60,728 bases of DNA from Branchiostoma floridae (taxonomy: Eukaryota; Chordata; Leptocardii; Amphioxiformes; Branchiostomatidae): assembly GCF_000003815.2 (NCBI RefSeq), contig NC_049986.1:12306220-12366947 (forward strand), written 5' to 3'. The notes under the pieces were generated by a model. That model was not told the DNA's origin. It saw nothing but the letters and a program-made list of their open reading frames with translations, and made no database searches. The position numbers and the translations under genes were made by a program. This document shows, piece by piece, positions 45,846-60,216 of the stretch; the first letter of the stretch is position 1; every line of letters begins with the position of its first letter.

Positions 45846-47474
45846 ACAGTCAAGTGAGATAACAGTCATAAAACTGCAACTATTGACAGAAAATGTCTTC
45901 CCATATTTGGTCTCCAGCCATAGAAGTCATCGGCTCCTCCAAGCGGAATGTGGTGGGAATGACAATTTCGCTAAGCTGGGCCGTTGGAACTGTGTTTCTC
46001 GGAGGTCTTGCGTACTTCTTGCGTGATTGGTGGAGTCTCCAGCTGGCCTTGGCAGTTATGTCAGCGCCGCTCCTCTCGTACTGGTGGTACGTTTTACTTG
46101 GAACCGTTGTTTAGAATACTTATCATAGCCGCCATGCGGAGTGGTTAAACTTGCAAGTGCCTGACATGTGAAGTTGCATTTTATCATGTGCAATTAAAAA
46201 AAAAACTTTGCTAAATAGAAATGTCCAATCAAAACGAAGTTACAATGAAGCACGAGTTATCTTTCTGTAAACTGCCACATGCAGGCTTCTCCCAGAATCG
46301 CCAAGATGGCTTCTGAGCAACAACCGGACCAAGCAAGCCAAAATCAGCCTCCAGAAAGCAGCTAAGTTCAACAGGGTTACCATACCAGATGAGGTTTACG
46401 AAAAAGTCACTAAACTGAAGGACAAAGAACCTGGGGAAAAGTCAAAGTACAACCTGGTGGACCTGTTCCGGGGTCCTGGTCTGAGGATGATCACAGTAAC
46501 GATGTCTTTAGTCTGGTAAGACTTACATTATACATATACTATTAGAACCAGTAATGTGAATTTTCTTTAATTCAGCATTTTCTAACAATACGCACTTGAC
46601 AGCAAACTGATGGTTTGTACGAACATAGGTTCCTCTGAAGCTAGTGACTTCAATATGTCGAACACTACGAATACGATATCTGAAGTCAGACATTCCAACA
46701 CAGGGTTGCCATACGTATTCAAAAAATTTTAATCATAAGGGATACTGATCTTTTTCTCAGAAAATGTGCACAAATTATACGTGAACAGGTCATAATTTAT
46801 ATGTGCTGTGTGTTTGCTAGGTTTGCCACTGTTGCTGTGTACTACGCCTTGATCATTGGTTCTGCTGACCTTGCCGGTGACCCCTACTTGAACTTCGTCC
46901 TGGGCGCCCTGCTAGAAATCGGGCTGTCCCTTGTGGGCTTGGTTGCCATGGAGAGGTGGAGGAGGAGGCCTGTGGTTGGTGGATTTCTGTTCCTGTCAGG
47001 AGCCGCCTGTTTGGCAGTAGCAGCAACACCAACAGGTGAGCCGCTGGTACTTTAAAGACGCACGGTTTTCCTTCGATATTCAACAAGGCGTTGATTAGGA
47101 TCATAAGGCTTAGAAAAAAGTGACCTTGCCGGGCAGTTCACGGGCTGTTTTATTTTTGCAGTTTCGGGCGTGACAATTGCTGTGGCCAATAAAACTCCTC
47201 TGCCGGCTAAACTCCTTCCCAAGCTTATGATACTATCTTCAAGCCACAGCAAGATCTGCCAGGAGATTAATTGGACCAGGCGGGGGTCTTGTACGGACTA
47301 ATCATTTCCAATGAGTGTATGTGATAGGAAATATCCTTTATACAGCTTATCTGCTATCCTATGTGACTATGAAATCTCTGAACGTGGAACGTGGTGTATG
47401 TCTGTAGCCTGACTAAAATCGCGCCCCTAGCGGCCGGCCCTACAGTTGCCGCCGCCCTGGGGTAATTAACCTCT

Positions 47475-47780
47475 GTATCTGCCGGTATAACCGCCCTTCA
47501 GTTTAACACACCAGCACGCGGCGCGGCAGCAGCTGGTTATATTTCACCGAAGGACCCATCACACCTAACTTTTGCACATCTATCTGCAAGCGTTCTTTGA
47601 AACTATCCAGAGAAGATGCTCCTACTGTGCACGGTGATAACAAATTCCACTCTACGATAGTTCTGGGAAAATACGAATTTTTGAACACATCAATCCTAGG
47701 ATGAAGGATAACCCCAGCCAGCGAGAGATTGTGTAAACACAGGCTAGTGCACGTCCGACTCGGCACTTCCTTTTTGCAAA
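47475..47780 (-). mobile_element. LINE C-terminal and 3' end fragment
   Basis: The minus frame reads NLSLAGVILHPRIDVFKNSY, FPRTIVEWNLLSP, SLDSFKERLQ. 'R-D-FK-S-FPRTI-EWN-L ... SLD-FK--L' is a standard C-terminus of many CR1/L2-like RT ORFs. It ends with the same 3' terminus (AACCGCCCTTC...GTATCTGCCGG) seen at 25880, 44262 and 57020. It lies in intron 6 of SLC22 copy B. Confidence 0.75.
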
Positions 47781-48714
47781 ACATGACTTGTTGCATGTAG
47801 GTAGTAACATTTACCGATACCATCTACAAACGTTTCCACTTCTAATGTTTCAATACATGACATTACTTCTGGAGATTAAATTTAGAGGATACATATTATA
47901 TGAGTGTAATGAAGTGTCATTGTGTTACAGAACGACAGGATGTTATCCGGTACATCTCCCTGCTCGGTCGGTGTGCCATCGGCGTCGCCTTCACAACCCT
48001 GACCGTGTACTCCCCGGAGGTCTTCCCCACCGTAGTCAGGTAGGGCGGTCTGGTCGTGAAGCACTTGGTGTCACATTCGCTATTTTACTTATACAGTACT
48101 TTACAGTATATCAGCCCCCTTCTCATTCCTCCTGTCTGCGTTGAAGTTCTGAAGATGGACACGTTTATAATCAGTCCTATTACAGTCCTGGAAATGGTGA
48201 GCGACTTTATCAGGATCAGGACTCCAAGTTTATATTGCTTCAGGACGATGGGTGTTGGCGTGGCTAACATGTCGTCCCGTGCAGGCGGCATCCTGTCCCC
48301 GTTCGTGTCCCTGCTGGCGGACGTGTAGCCGCCCCTCCCCATGCTCACGTTCGGGATACTCTGCACTCTCGGCGGGGCCGGAGTCTTCAGTCTTCCCGAG
48401 ACGTTCGGAATCCCCTTGCCGGATACACTTGAAGACGGCGAGAAGTTGGGAAGGTAGGATTTTTAGATGACAAAACTCATTGTGTTTGGTTGAAGCAGAA
48501 TTTCGTGATATGTTTCTATCGCTTCATTTTTAATTTGGATGCCATGTTGATCATGTTCTGTTCTTACAATTGTCTCCACAGAAAGCAGCAAAGAAAGATT
48601 GGCACAACAGAAAACAGAACCAAACCCAACAGCAACCGTGACCTCGGCTATATCGGACCTGTTGTTGTTAGTGGCCACGTGATCTGCGACAATTTTTGTC
48701 ATGATGAGTTTTGA

Positions 48715-49611
48715 TAATCTACTGGGCGATTCAGGCACATCTCTCAATGTCAACCCGAAATCAAGAGTGCGCCGGTTCGTCGAACCAAGATATCTGTGCT
48801 GATACAGTGGCTTGTCAATATCGAAATCAGGGAATAGAATATATACAACACAAAATGCTGGCATGACTAGTCTTAGTAGGAACAACAACTACATTGGAAT
48901 ACAAAAATGTATCGGCGTATGTGGTATGTGTTGTATAAGTCATGCTTGCTTGTGTGTGTTTTTAAATGAAAAGTGTTTTTAAAATAAAATATGGCAATAT
49001 ATTTACGGTGTGCTGGGGTGGTGAAAAATAACATGTAGACGGTTTTGATTCCCGGTAGTGATGCATTTATTGAGTCACATGTAAGAAATGAACATTTTCA
49101 AAAGGCTATTCTAGTTCATAACACCATCATATTATCTTTATCTTAGCAACATTGAGAGCCAAGAAAAGGTGAATCAATTTTTGTATGATACTGAAGTTGA
49201 CTACAATACCTTTAATATGTATGGTCGAGCAGCATCGGTGGACATCATGATCAATGTTGATAAAATTCAGTCATTGGTTTATGATAGGATGATATGATTA
49301 TTGTAGCTTGTCAAATGCAGTTGTCAGTCGATCGAAACAAATTTCACAAATTTGCTAACTAATATTCAAATATTTCCCAGATAGCTAACGATTCTAATGA
49401 TATCATACCTGTATAATTTACCGTTATCATGAACAATCCTAACAATAAAATATTTCAAATTTGGGAATAGAAAGAAAACCGGTACAGTGAAAATTTACTA
49501 GGGCTGTAACCACTAACAACGCTAGGGTGTCTACGTTGGCGCACGCCTAGTTATGGTCCCACTATCTCCGTTGTGTTACGCCCAGTTCTGGCCCCGCCAT
49601 CTCCGCCGTGT
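48715..49611. other. 3' flank of SLC22 copy B and of the SOUL gene
   Basis: Convergent gene ends. AATAAA at about 48981 (+) could replace the altered signal of copy B. TTTATT at about 49066 gives AATAAA on the minus strand for the SOUL gene. Otherwise AT-rich with nothing recognised. Confidence 0.5.
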
Positions 49612-52600
49612 TTATCTCTCCTCGGTCGCGGCAGGACTGCCCATGGCCGCCGCCTCTGTCGCCGGTACTGCGGCGTCGTCAGCTTGGTCGGGCATCGCAG
49701 TGTTGGAAGCCTGAGGTGATATAAAACATGCAGGGTGTCCATACATGTACTACCATTTCATGCACATAAGATAGTCCATGTGAAAAGTACCTAAACGGAG
49801 CGAAATGTGGACTAGAAAGACAGTTATCTACTTTGTATGTGTAATTCATCGGAAGGAATTTTGACATTTTGTTCCAAGAATCGGAGGAACCAAATGATAG
49901 CAGTAGCTGCGCCTTTTGAAATATAGAAAGAGATAGAGAAAAGGGTATGGTTGACCATAATTACTGAACCGTTATACATAGTTCTATATACGTACTTCAG
50001 ATACTGCTGTGGGCATCTCCTGTCCTTTCTCGTCCTCCGTCTTCTCTTCGGTCTGACCTTCCGTCGGCATCTCCGTGTCTTCTTCATCGGACGCTTCACT
50101 TCCAGACTCCGCGCGCTTTCAAACAACATGTCATACAAAAGTTACGATCTGTGTTTTTTAAAAGTGATATATATATTTGGTTGGACGACAAAGCTTGGAC
50201 CTGCAATTTTGGGAGTCCATTGGTTAGCTAAAAAAAGACAAATTCAGATGGCTGTTGTGTTAATGGATATACCATACAATGGAAATTTTGCTGTCCCTGT
50301 TTTTTTTTACAATCTTGTTCCACCATGGAAAAGATCAAGTCTTGCGTGGCCTATCCAATTGCATGTCTATCGCGCACCGGGCCTTTGGGTGTATAAAACT
50401 GGTTTCTGGATTGAGAGCTTTTCGACCACTCCACTTTTCACTTCTTTCTCTTACATATCATGACACCCTCAAATTCTGGATGAATACCCATTACCTCATG
50501 ATTTTTTACTCCAACCCTACCTTCTTCCAGTAGGCAATGTACCATGGCTCGTCACTTGTGTCGAACGGATAAGTTTCCCGGAAGAAGAAACCTGCATACT
50601 GTTTCCAAGAAAGAGAAGACGATATCATCAACACGTCATCCTCACAACGATTGCTTCGTCTCATATACGTGTAATTACAACTGTAACTTTATCAAAGGCA
50701 TTAGGGTTAGATTGGAGATAATTACAGTTAATAAACATGTATGTAGTCGCAATGAAAATGCTCAGCGTGGCAAAGGCATCTAAAGCATCTAAAGCAACAC
50801 AACACAACAATTCAACTTAGAGTTATTGAACAGACAGGCATACAGTCCAAAGATGTATCTCACCCCACTAACGAGCAGATCTTTTTTATCAAGCGTTGTT
50901 GTCAATTTCTGAAAGGCATTGCCGAACTTCTCTCCATCCGGCATGCCTGGTAGAGTAGTAGCGTACCCGAGACCGGGAAGTCTGGTAGCATTAAAGATTG
51001 TCACCTGGATTCAAAATAAAGAGAGACACGTGGTGTATAAAATACGCTGTGCCCAATTGCAAAGAGTTTACTAAGCAACATTAAAGATACTTTGTTTGTA
51101 ATTACGTCGCTAAGGGAACTACTAGCATCTGAAAATTGATGCTACGTGATGCTTCATATCCAGACGACTGGTGTCTGAACACTACTGCCTGGTGCGGTTG
51201 ACCTTCGGGCATGGTGCCTCTAGTCAAGTGGGTATCTCACCGGACAGCGCCAAATTGTGAATGCATTCGCAAAGTGGCGCAAAACGGTGAAACTTGCGAT
51301 ATTTTAATCTGAAAAACGCAATTGGCAAAGCATCGCAAAGAGGTGCAAAGCGACGACTCGTGACATCCCTTTTTCACAGTTAGATTAATTTCTAATCATT
51401 GCACATTGATTTTTAATTCAGTGGCAACTGATCTCAATTTTACTACTTATGGTTAGTTTTCGGTATCAGAAAAATTAGTAAGATGTCTCTCCATCCCCTA
51501 GCCAAGGACAATGAGTTGAAACTAACCCGTTCGTTGGTAGGCTTTGGTGTCTTCTCATAGAGTTCCTCTGGAATGGCTGAGCAGCCTGACAGTCCGTATG
51601 AGCAGCCTTCAATTGTCTTTTGAGTCTGATGAATAATATCAATTTGACAAATTACATTCATGCCTATGCTAGACAGACAAAGCTACAAAGAGACATAAAC
51701 ATACACGACACCACACCACACAACGCTACACAACACAGGCATTAGATAACTTGCCATGTACAATACAATAATCTTACGCCATATGTCGAGTGGTACGTAG
51801 TCTTACGTATATCTATAGAAGTGACACTAGTTACATTATATTTCTTCACGAATATAGTTATACGGAAGTGAAACTAGTTCGGTAGTTACAGAACTGACAC
51901 TCAGTACGGTAGCCTTGTGCGTAGTTGTAAGTGATGCTAAATTACCACACTAGTGTCCCTATCTGCACTACTTGAACGCAGGAATGAAAAGACTTGTTAA
52001 AAGTTGATCGCTTCTTTTAGGCAAATTTGTGCATCTCACATTAGATTTGGAGTCTGCAGGGCTTGATGTCATTTATGAAAGTTACTTACCAAATAAATTG
52101 ATTTAACATGTTTTCAAAACATCATTGCAAAGAAAAATGAAGCTGGCAGAGAGAATTCTCAACAGAATGCAGAGGTTCTTGTCGATTGTCTTCAAACAAG
52201 GCCCAACCTTCATATTTCCTTTACATGTTTGGGAAAGAAATTCGAGATAAAGAGGAGCATAGCGTGGGTTCGATGAATAAAGGGTGGAAACAAACACTAA
52301 CCACGTGGTAGAAAAGATGAGACGGGCGTCCGAGATTCACATTTCCATCATTGTTGCCGCCGAAATAATCGTGCAGAGCAACCATAGCCTTGCGGGAGTA
52401 CAGGTTATTGCACGTCTCAATTTCTACACAAGCATACAACTCTGGGGAAACAGAGATCAGGAATCATGTGTTAATTTCTGCGCCACATATGTAAGTGTTG
52501 TACAGTAGAGAAGTCACTATGGTGCTAGATGGTTCATAAGGACGCACTTTGAGCCTTTGCAGAATCTATCCTACAGCTCTAAACTTCGGCAGCTATTACA

Positions 52601-55600
52601 TTTGTTCAGTAGATTCCTATCAAGATTTTGTTACTGTTAATTAAGAAATATCGATACAGTACGTGAAATTCATATGATGTTTTGCGCATTCTACCGACTT
52701 CTAACTTGCCAATGAACGTATCCTTGCATATGTGACTTAGTTACAGCGGCTGTATGTCATCAACTCGCCCGTGATGATGATGAAGCCATTTCGTCTGGTA
52801 AAAAACCCTAAATGTAACTCACTGGGAATCATCTGGATTTCATGGATATTGTCGCCCATGTCCTGTACAAAGGTGTGTATTTGGTTTCCCTTTCCGGTGT
52901 CTGTTGGTCCCACAAGATTGCCCTGCATCGAGGAAGAAAGCTTATTTGCAAGTTCGTGCTCGAAGGCTAATTACATTGGGCATTGGTAAAAAGAGAAAGA
53001 GACTGCTCGAATACATATTTAAAAAAAAACGTTAACAGACATACATGTATTTGAAATGAATAACACACTGTTGAACATATAGGTAAGCTATTCCTTCCAA
53101 GTAAAACCTGAGATAGCAACTGACTCTATCTTAAAAGATCAGTCCTACCATCATAGTCTTTGATATTTCATTCGTGAACAATGCACATTTCTTTCAATAC
53201 AAAAGGCGCAGTGTTAATGAATAACATCTATAGATTATTGTATTCAGATATAAATGTTACCTCTTCAGCAACAACGATGCCTTTTTGCAGTTTGGGAACA
53301 AAGAGTGCATTGTGCTCAAACCCTTCATCTTCTGCAAAATACTCCATAATTCCGAAAGTCAGCTGTGGAGATGAAGAAAGATTTGTTTTATTGTCTCGTA
53401 CGAAGAGGACATCATGTATGAAAATAAGATCTTCATTTGCGTAAATGACACAAGTATGAAATTACATTTACATTTACCACAATAGAATTATAGCATGTTC
53501 TCATCAATCACGCAGATTTACATAATTAATCATGTAAATTTCCATCTATTTATGTTTATGTTAAAACTTTATATTTACCCAGCGACAACAATTTGGAATT
53601 TGACCCGAATACCAATATTTGGACTTACGGTATACCTCAAAACTAATTCATTCCAGCGCAGTAGAAGTTCCTTCTTTTCTTCATAGATCCTACTCACATG
53701 TACACATCTCTATACTAGTGTCTAGCCTATGGAAGATATAGGATCATCTAAACACATTAGGACATATACGGACATAATAAGGACATGGTAAGAGTTATTT
53801 TGTACTAATAAAACCACAAGACTCACCTTATCGTACTCTATACCAAACTTCTCCAGACCAGCCAATGTTTTGTTGAATCCTATCATAGTACTGATGATCT
53901 GGTCGTCGTTTAAGTCCCCGAAAGGCATGACGTAACCGTTCAGTTCCGTGGCTCCGTACATTATGACCTGTCAAACAAGAGAATGGCTGTTAAGATGAAA
54001 TAAACTGTTCTCTAACCAAAAATTAGACTCATCTGTACTTTCGACTACAGTGTGATTCTCTCAGTCTTCAGATCCAACTAACTCCTGCAATCAGACAAAT
54101 ACTACATTGAACTCATTTTAGACAAACAACATAGTTTGTGTAGTAGACATGGCTTCTTTCGTTCCTCTGATCTATGGCAATTCTAAATAACCATGGTTCG
54201 GGTTTTATGTACATCTTTGCAGATCCATAATATATCTAACAAATATGGTTCGTGTTTTACGTACATCATAGGCGCAGACCTATGATATATATAACTGACC
54301 ATGGTCATGGATGTATGATACTCAGTATATCTAACCAACATGGTTCAGGTTTTACGTACATCTTTGCAGACCTATAATATGTCTAACTAACCATGGGTCT
54401 ATGATAATCTACCCAACATGGTTCGTGTTTTACGTACATCTTTGCCCACGGGTGCCGGAGGATCTGCTGCGAAACGCTTGGGAACAAAACTGCACGTCAT
54501 CATCTCCTTGTTGCACCCTGGTTTCCCAATACTCGTCAAGTTGATCTGGGAAACATACAGAGGAGTCAGAGAAAACGGGTTTGCAGTCATTATATTTGTA
54601 AACTGTTTGGGGTGGGGGGGGTCTACAGAACAGAACATAAGTTACTGAAAAGGCAATACCTGCAAAAGATGTAACAGCAGGGTACGAATTGATTTGAACA
54701 AGTGAGCATCGTTTTGCACTGTCGGTTGAACTAAAAAGATCCGTTTTGGAAGGTCACATGCGTCAAATATGTGTCGAAATGCAAGTATATGTAGTACCGT
54801 AATTGATATCAGAAGAGCAAAATTATGATGGAACAAAATGGAACAAGACCATAGTATGTCCAGGACAAAAGATTCGAAAACCGTAAGTTTTGCTATTATA
54901 GTACCGCTGTACCACACACGCTAGGCTCTATATAACCTCCTTGCACACAGACAGATACACCAAAAACAATACCTCCACTTTTAATGGGAGTAACAGAACT
55001 ATTGCTCACGTAGTGAAACAGTGGCCTTGGCATATCCATCCTTTGTTGCTGCTTGTTGTAGCCGTTGAAGTAGGACAGGAGCTTGGAGACAGCTTGCTTA
55101 GTCGCTTCGCGGACACTGTTGCAGAACTTTTGTTTGGCGCAGACAGAACTGCCAGCTAAAAAGCACACAGATATACATACATGTTTCTGTGAATAAGTTG
55201 TAGTAGTGGATCAGGTGGGTATATCACCAGTTAAGTTCTTTGCAATGTTTTTCTTCTGTCGACGTTCTGGTGGAGCGTCCTCCACCTTCCTCATGGCAAT
55301 ACTGACTGTTTCTACTTCACACTGCAGCTAAAGGTGCGCTCTCATTGCACTCGGGGCACCGGTGCGGCACTGCGGGGTTCGTAGATGATTCAACGAATTT
55401 CAGAGATAAAAAACTAATTTTCTTCCGTTTTGTGTATTTTGTTGTCTTTTAAGTCATACTTTCACGTATTACGCAATGTCTTAATTATCAAAAATCGCGA
55501 AAATAACAAAACAGTGCCGCAGTGAATGAACTCCGCAGTGCCGCACCGGTGCCCCAAGTGCAGTTAGAGTCCACCTTAAGTGAGGGAGGATACAAGCTCA

Positions 55601-58275
55601 GTCACGTCTGGGACCGCACCATTCCCACTGCAGCGACACCTAGCGGCAGCGCGAAGTAGAGGCAGTCTGTGTGGCTCTGATGGGGTTGTCTGACGGTCCA
55701 TGGTCGCCAGGTGAAAAGCATTGGTTGTGTGCAATGAATCACATATTGTACATAGTTGAAATAGAGTACGTAGGCTACCATGCGGTGTGGAAGACACAAG
55801 CCTCAAAACTTGTTAGAGTGAGACAAATGCTCAATGTGGACATGTCCAATTGTATACAGACTGTCTTCCAGCGTGTTGCGTGAGATATTTTCGCTGTTTC
55901 ATCGTCAAATCAGCTTGTAATAGAATATCAGCTTATCACACATTTGCCACATTCATCTTCAATGAAAAGAAACTAGAAAATCCTATCACGGCTGACGAAG
56001 AATATGCCATACTCCTATATCAATAAGCTACGAAGATAAGCTACAAAGGCGCGGTTATAAGAAAAGTGAATTGCCACATACGTATCTCCACTTTTTCCTC
56101 GATGAAGTTCTCGAACCTCCTGACGGGTTGTCTTTCCGCACACTCGTTGTCCCGGCACAGATCATCCAGGGAAGGAAAGAGCAGGTCGCGGCGCTTCATT
56201 TCATCACTAGATGAACAGAGGGGGAAAAGATGGTGGCGTTAGTTTTCAAAAGGTGAAGTGGTTAGGAATGGTAACGCCTTTTGACATTCGCTGTTCTTAC
56301 AAAACGTCTTTACTAATTATAGATATTATTTTTTATTAATGCATTCATTCATTCACACATTCATTCATTCATCCATTCATTCGTCGTCCTACTTTTGTAT
56401 CTTAACATTGGTGACCACTTCACCCTCTACAAGCAAAGTTCTTAACACATAGCCAGAGTTTGCTTGCACATGCCGACATTTTGGTGGACCGCCTGTCACC
56501 TTCCTTAGAGCAATACTTGAACGGTTCTACATCGCCCTGCCGCTAGGTGTCGCTGTAGTAGTAAGGGCGCGGTCCCAAACGTCACTGAGTTTGTAACCCC
56601 CCCCCCCCCCTTCAACTTACGTTAGCTGCAGTGCGAAGTAGGACTGTTTAGTATATTGTACCGAGGGAGGTGACAGTGCCCCCTGGAACGTCGCCAGGTC
56701 AAAAGGAAACATTGATTTTGTCTAAAAAAAAAACGTGAACTTATGATTTATCCACCAGGTGAAACTATTTACCTGCCATCTTACCTGTGTGAGGGCGGTT
56801 CAAGATGAAGAATTTTCTCAGGCTTACACTGCTCTGCCTCATACGCCAAAAACATGACCTAGAATGAAAGAAATACAACAAAATTGGTATAGAATTATAG
56901 ATAGATGCTAGTGTATTGGAGAATATTTTCTTTACTTGATTAGACTTTCAAGGTAAATACAACATTTGCCACAAAAAAACTGTCTGTATAATCCCGATGC
57001 ACAGATATGTTTCTGTATCTGTATCTATATAGCCGGTATAACCGCCGTTCGGCGTAACACACCAGCACACATGTTACGAAAAGTTTAAGTCGTCAACAAA
57101 TGTCTGAAAATAATGGTAAGCTAAGATTTTACAAAAGTGTTAAATCCAAATACTCGATGCAACTTCGGTTAATTAGACACTAGTGGTATGTGTTCTTTCG
57201 TTTTCTATGGACTTGAGAAGGTTAGCAATTAGCCTTCGGGCACGATGTTGCAAATAAATGATTACGTCTATGAGACACATGAAGAGATAGGCGTCACTAA
57301 AGGTGTTTCAGCTACTGCACTTAAACAGAAATGTGACGGTTCTCACATAAAGTTTAAACCATTATTTAGAACTTCAGAAAAAGGTCTCCAAGGCTCGACG
57401 TTTTTGGCTGTTATCTGATTATATACCAGACAGTATTTTGATCAATTGGTACTGGTTTCCGAAGCCAGCTATGGTGACTTGGTGGTGAGCTTGTACCTCA
57501 TTGTGGCGATCAAACATGCGGGACCCCCTGTTGTACTCGACAGTGTATAGCGTATTGTACAGGTAACACAACCCGCGACTGTCCAGGTCCTCCCTCAGCG
57601 CCTTGCCCTGGCGGTAGATCTCCTCTTCATCAGCAAAGCCACCAAAGTGCCGCACGTAACCTGTTATAGGCCCGGGATAGTTCCGCCGGTACACCTTCAG
57701 CTAATCATCGAAAGCCAAAGGCGAAAAAGTCAGATAACTCCTTAAAATGGTGGTAGGAGGTCATGATTCTTTAATGTCTCAGTGATTATTTACAGAGAAG
57801 CATGAATGCTCACGACGTAGTATGATCAATGAATTAGTTATATAAGCCTTCAATATTATGATATTTGAACCGTATATTTGTGTCGTGTACTAGCATGGTA
57901 TTACAAGGATTAAGGTCTTGCGTGGTAACAAGTATCGATCTCTGAATAAAGCAAAATAATCTTCAAGATCCCACTTTGCTCAACTGTAAAGCATTGCAAA
58001 TAATAAGCTCCATCTACAGGGGACAAACAGAAGTAGATGATGAAAATATCCGAGACCATGACAGGAAATTATACCTATATCGTAGATCTACTCACGTCCA
58101 TCATGATGTCGTCGTCAAATGGTTCTTGTCCCAAAAAGTCGGGAAGCTAGAATAAAAAGAAAAATACTTATCAACATTTATTAGAAATGACATTTCCAGA
58201 TCAAACTAAAAAGACACACAAAATTACGCGCGAACGCACGGGCGCACACACTCACACTCCCCCCCTCTCTCTCTC

Positions 58276-58354
<79 letters not shown>

Positions 58355-60126
58355 CACGTACACATACATACATACATACATACATACATACGTCGTACAT
58401 ACAGACGCATATTCACTAAATAAATGGATGATCATAACTTAATAAAGGTTTTAGGAGCCAAACCTTTTCCGATGCAAGCACGTCTTCCGGGACAAGAATG
58501 GATTGCACGAAAACTTTGTTGCACTCGTCCTCTCCTGGCTGTTTCTGGTATATCCGTCCCATTGCCGAGTCAAACAGTCGGAAAGGCTTCCCCTTCACGA
58601 GGCCAGAAGCTGTGGAAAGTCATGGGCAGCATTATCAGATATTGGGTACACACAAAAAATGCAAGTTGTGCACACTTCAAACCAATGACGGGATTTTCCC
58701 ATAACGTTACACACGCCTGGGAATTGTGATTGATAGATGATTATCTTTTGACTAATAGTTCGGGCCCCGGCCGGCCAGATTTCGGGACACAAAATTATAT
58801 CGTTACACACAACAAAGCACACAAGATGCAAAACAATGTGGCCATCAGTATAATTTGTGTATTTTCCTTGATACTTTATTTTTGGTTAACGCAAACATCC
58901 CGGTCGGGCCCTGGTTTGGAATGTGGCTGCACATGTAGCATGATTTCGGTAGATCACCAACTGTTTAATTGTTTATTGAGCAAAAACATATCGCCACATT
59001 CGCAGCCCAACGGTTGAATTGCAGTTGCAATATCACAATAAAACAAACGCATCCGATCAATGTCCAACAAGGCAAATCATTAAAATAGAAGTACTTATAA
59101 AATCAGATAGGTACAAATATAAATATATACATGATATCGACCAGCCATTATTTAAACGGAAATTAGTGGCGTACAATACTGGCAGAATTAAGACATGGGG
59201 GCATCTAGACAGTTGAGTAGACGAACTATGTACGGAATGGCACTAGTCTTATAGGATGTATTATAGCGTTCAGTTCTACACTTCACCGGGGAATGTCCAG
59301 TTTGTTGGCATAGCGGGTTTGTCGACAGCTGACGTTCTTTCTTGTGGGTGGTAGGAAGTGTGATTAGACTAACTAACATGATATAATCAATGCAAATTAT
59401 ACAACACCATAAATTATGTAAAACTGGTCCTAACGCCCATTGCAAAGCCCTCTCCCATGCTATTTTCTTATTATGGCCCGTAATAAAATGTAGTCGGAAA
59501 ACTGTAAGTGAAAAAAGCAGCCAGAGGGAGTCTGCATAGGAGGCTATGCTCAGTTTCCGGTTCTCAGAGTACCCACTTTTTGTCCGATTTTCCATTGGTA
59601 CTATATAAATAGACCACGGATAGACACAGGTTGTATGATTCACTGATCAGACGGTCAGTAATTGTACCGTAGGAACACTTCGTTATCCGAATACACGTAA
59701 CATTCAATAAATGTTTCCTTGTAATGTACACATCACACATATCCCAGATGACCTACCGTTGAGTTTATCGTAGATTGCGCGCTGGGCCATCCCGTATGCA
59801 GCGTCAAGATGACAAGTTGGTGCGGCGGCGAACACGAGAGGCAAGCCGGGGTACTCTCGCTTCTCCATCGGGCTATCGTACTTCTGTATCACCTTGTACT
59901 CTGGCCATGGACAACGTGGTGCTAGACAAAAACAAATCATATACAAGCAAGATCTCATACCTCATTGAAATACTTACAGATTTTGTGATTGATGTTTTGT
60001 TTTACTCATAATAATGAATTTCTGACTAGTTCTGTCCAATAGTATTAATTTTACTGCCAGTAGGACATTGGTTCCCAGAACATAACTTCGAACACACGAA
60101 CACATGTACACACCAGGACAAACAAG

Positions 60127-60216
<90 letters not shown>

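Larger units (their letters stand above)
43546..48714 (+). pseudogene. SLC22-type carrier, copy B (premature stop in exon 8)
   Basis: Nine exons: 43546-43905, 44568-44671, 45453-45607, 45918-46086, 46285-46515, 46821-47035, 47931-48039, 48244-48455 and 48582-48714 (TGA), all phase-compatible. Exon 1 is three codons shorter than in copy A (MYNRTSAG against MYNGPGGTSAG). In exon 8 the Trp codon of LLADVW is TAG (48326-48328), which would remove about 85 residues including TM12 and the cytoplasmic tail. Exon 2 has a poorer acceptor (TTCAAG rather than TTCCAG). The poly(A) signal matching copy A reads AATAGA (48833-48838). A MITE separates the ATG from the old promoter. It is a young pseudogene, a truncated product, or an allele or sequencing error. 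Confidence 0.85.
40632..49230 (+). repeat. Segmental duplication, copy B
   Basis: Colinear with 23126-33480. Differences include about 200 bp extra at 40747-40947, a shortened MITE near 41140, an 885 bp insertion at 42642-43526 and the absence of several copy A intron insertions. The left edge fuses to the exon 1 relic. Confidence 0.85.

Noticed and set aside
49824-50138. Arg/Lys-rich ORF of 104 codons (minus strand)
   Set aside because: It is the wrong frame over the SOUL gene exon 50115-49996. The right frame gives the acidic tail in phase with its neighbours.
57419-57497. Reading SOUL exon 5 on to the stop at 57419 as a gene end
   Set aside because: The donor GAG-GTACAAG at 57497 and the next exon (VMFLAYEAE) restore the SOUL pattern NEVMF, so the read-through is intron.
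58181-58435. Val/Cys- and His/Thr-rich ORFs
   Set aside because: Translations of a CA microsatellite.
59188-59643. 151-codon minus-strand ORF
   Set aside because: No family resemblance and no splice context; it lies in a SOUL gene intron and composition is ordinary non-coding.
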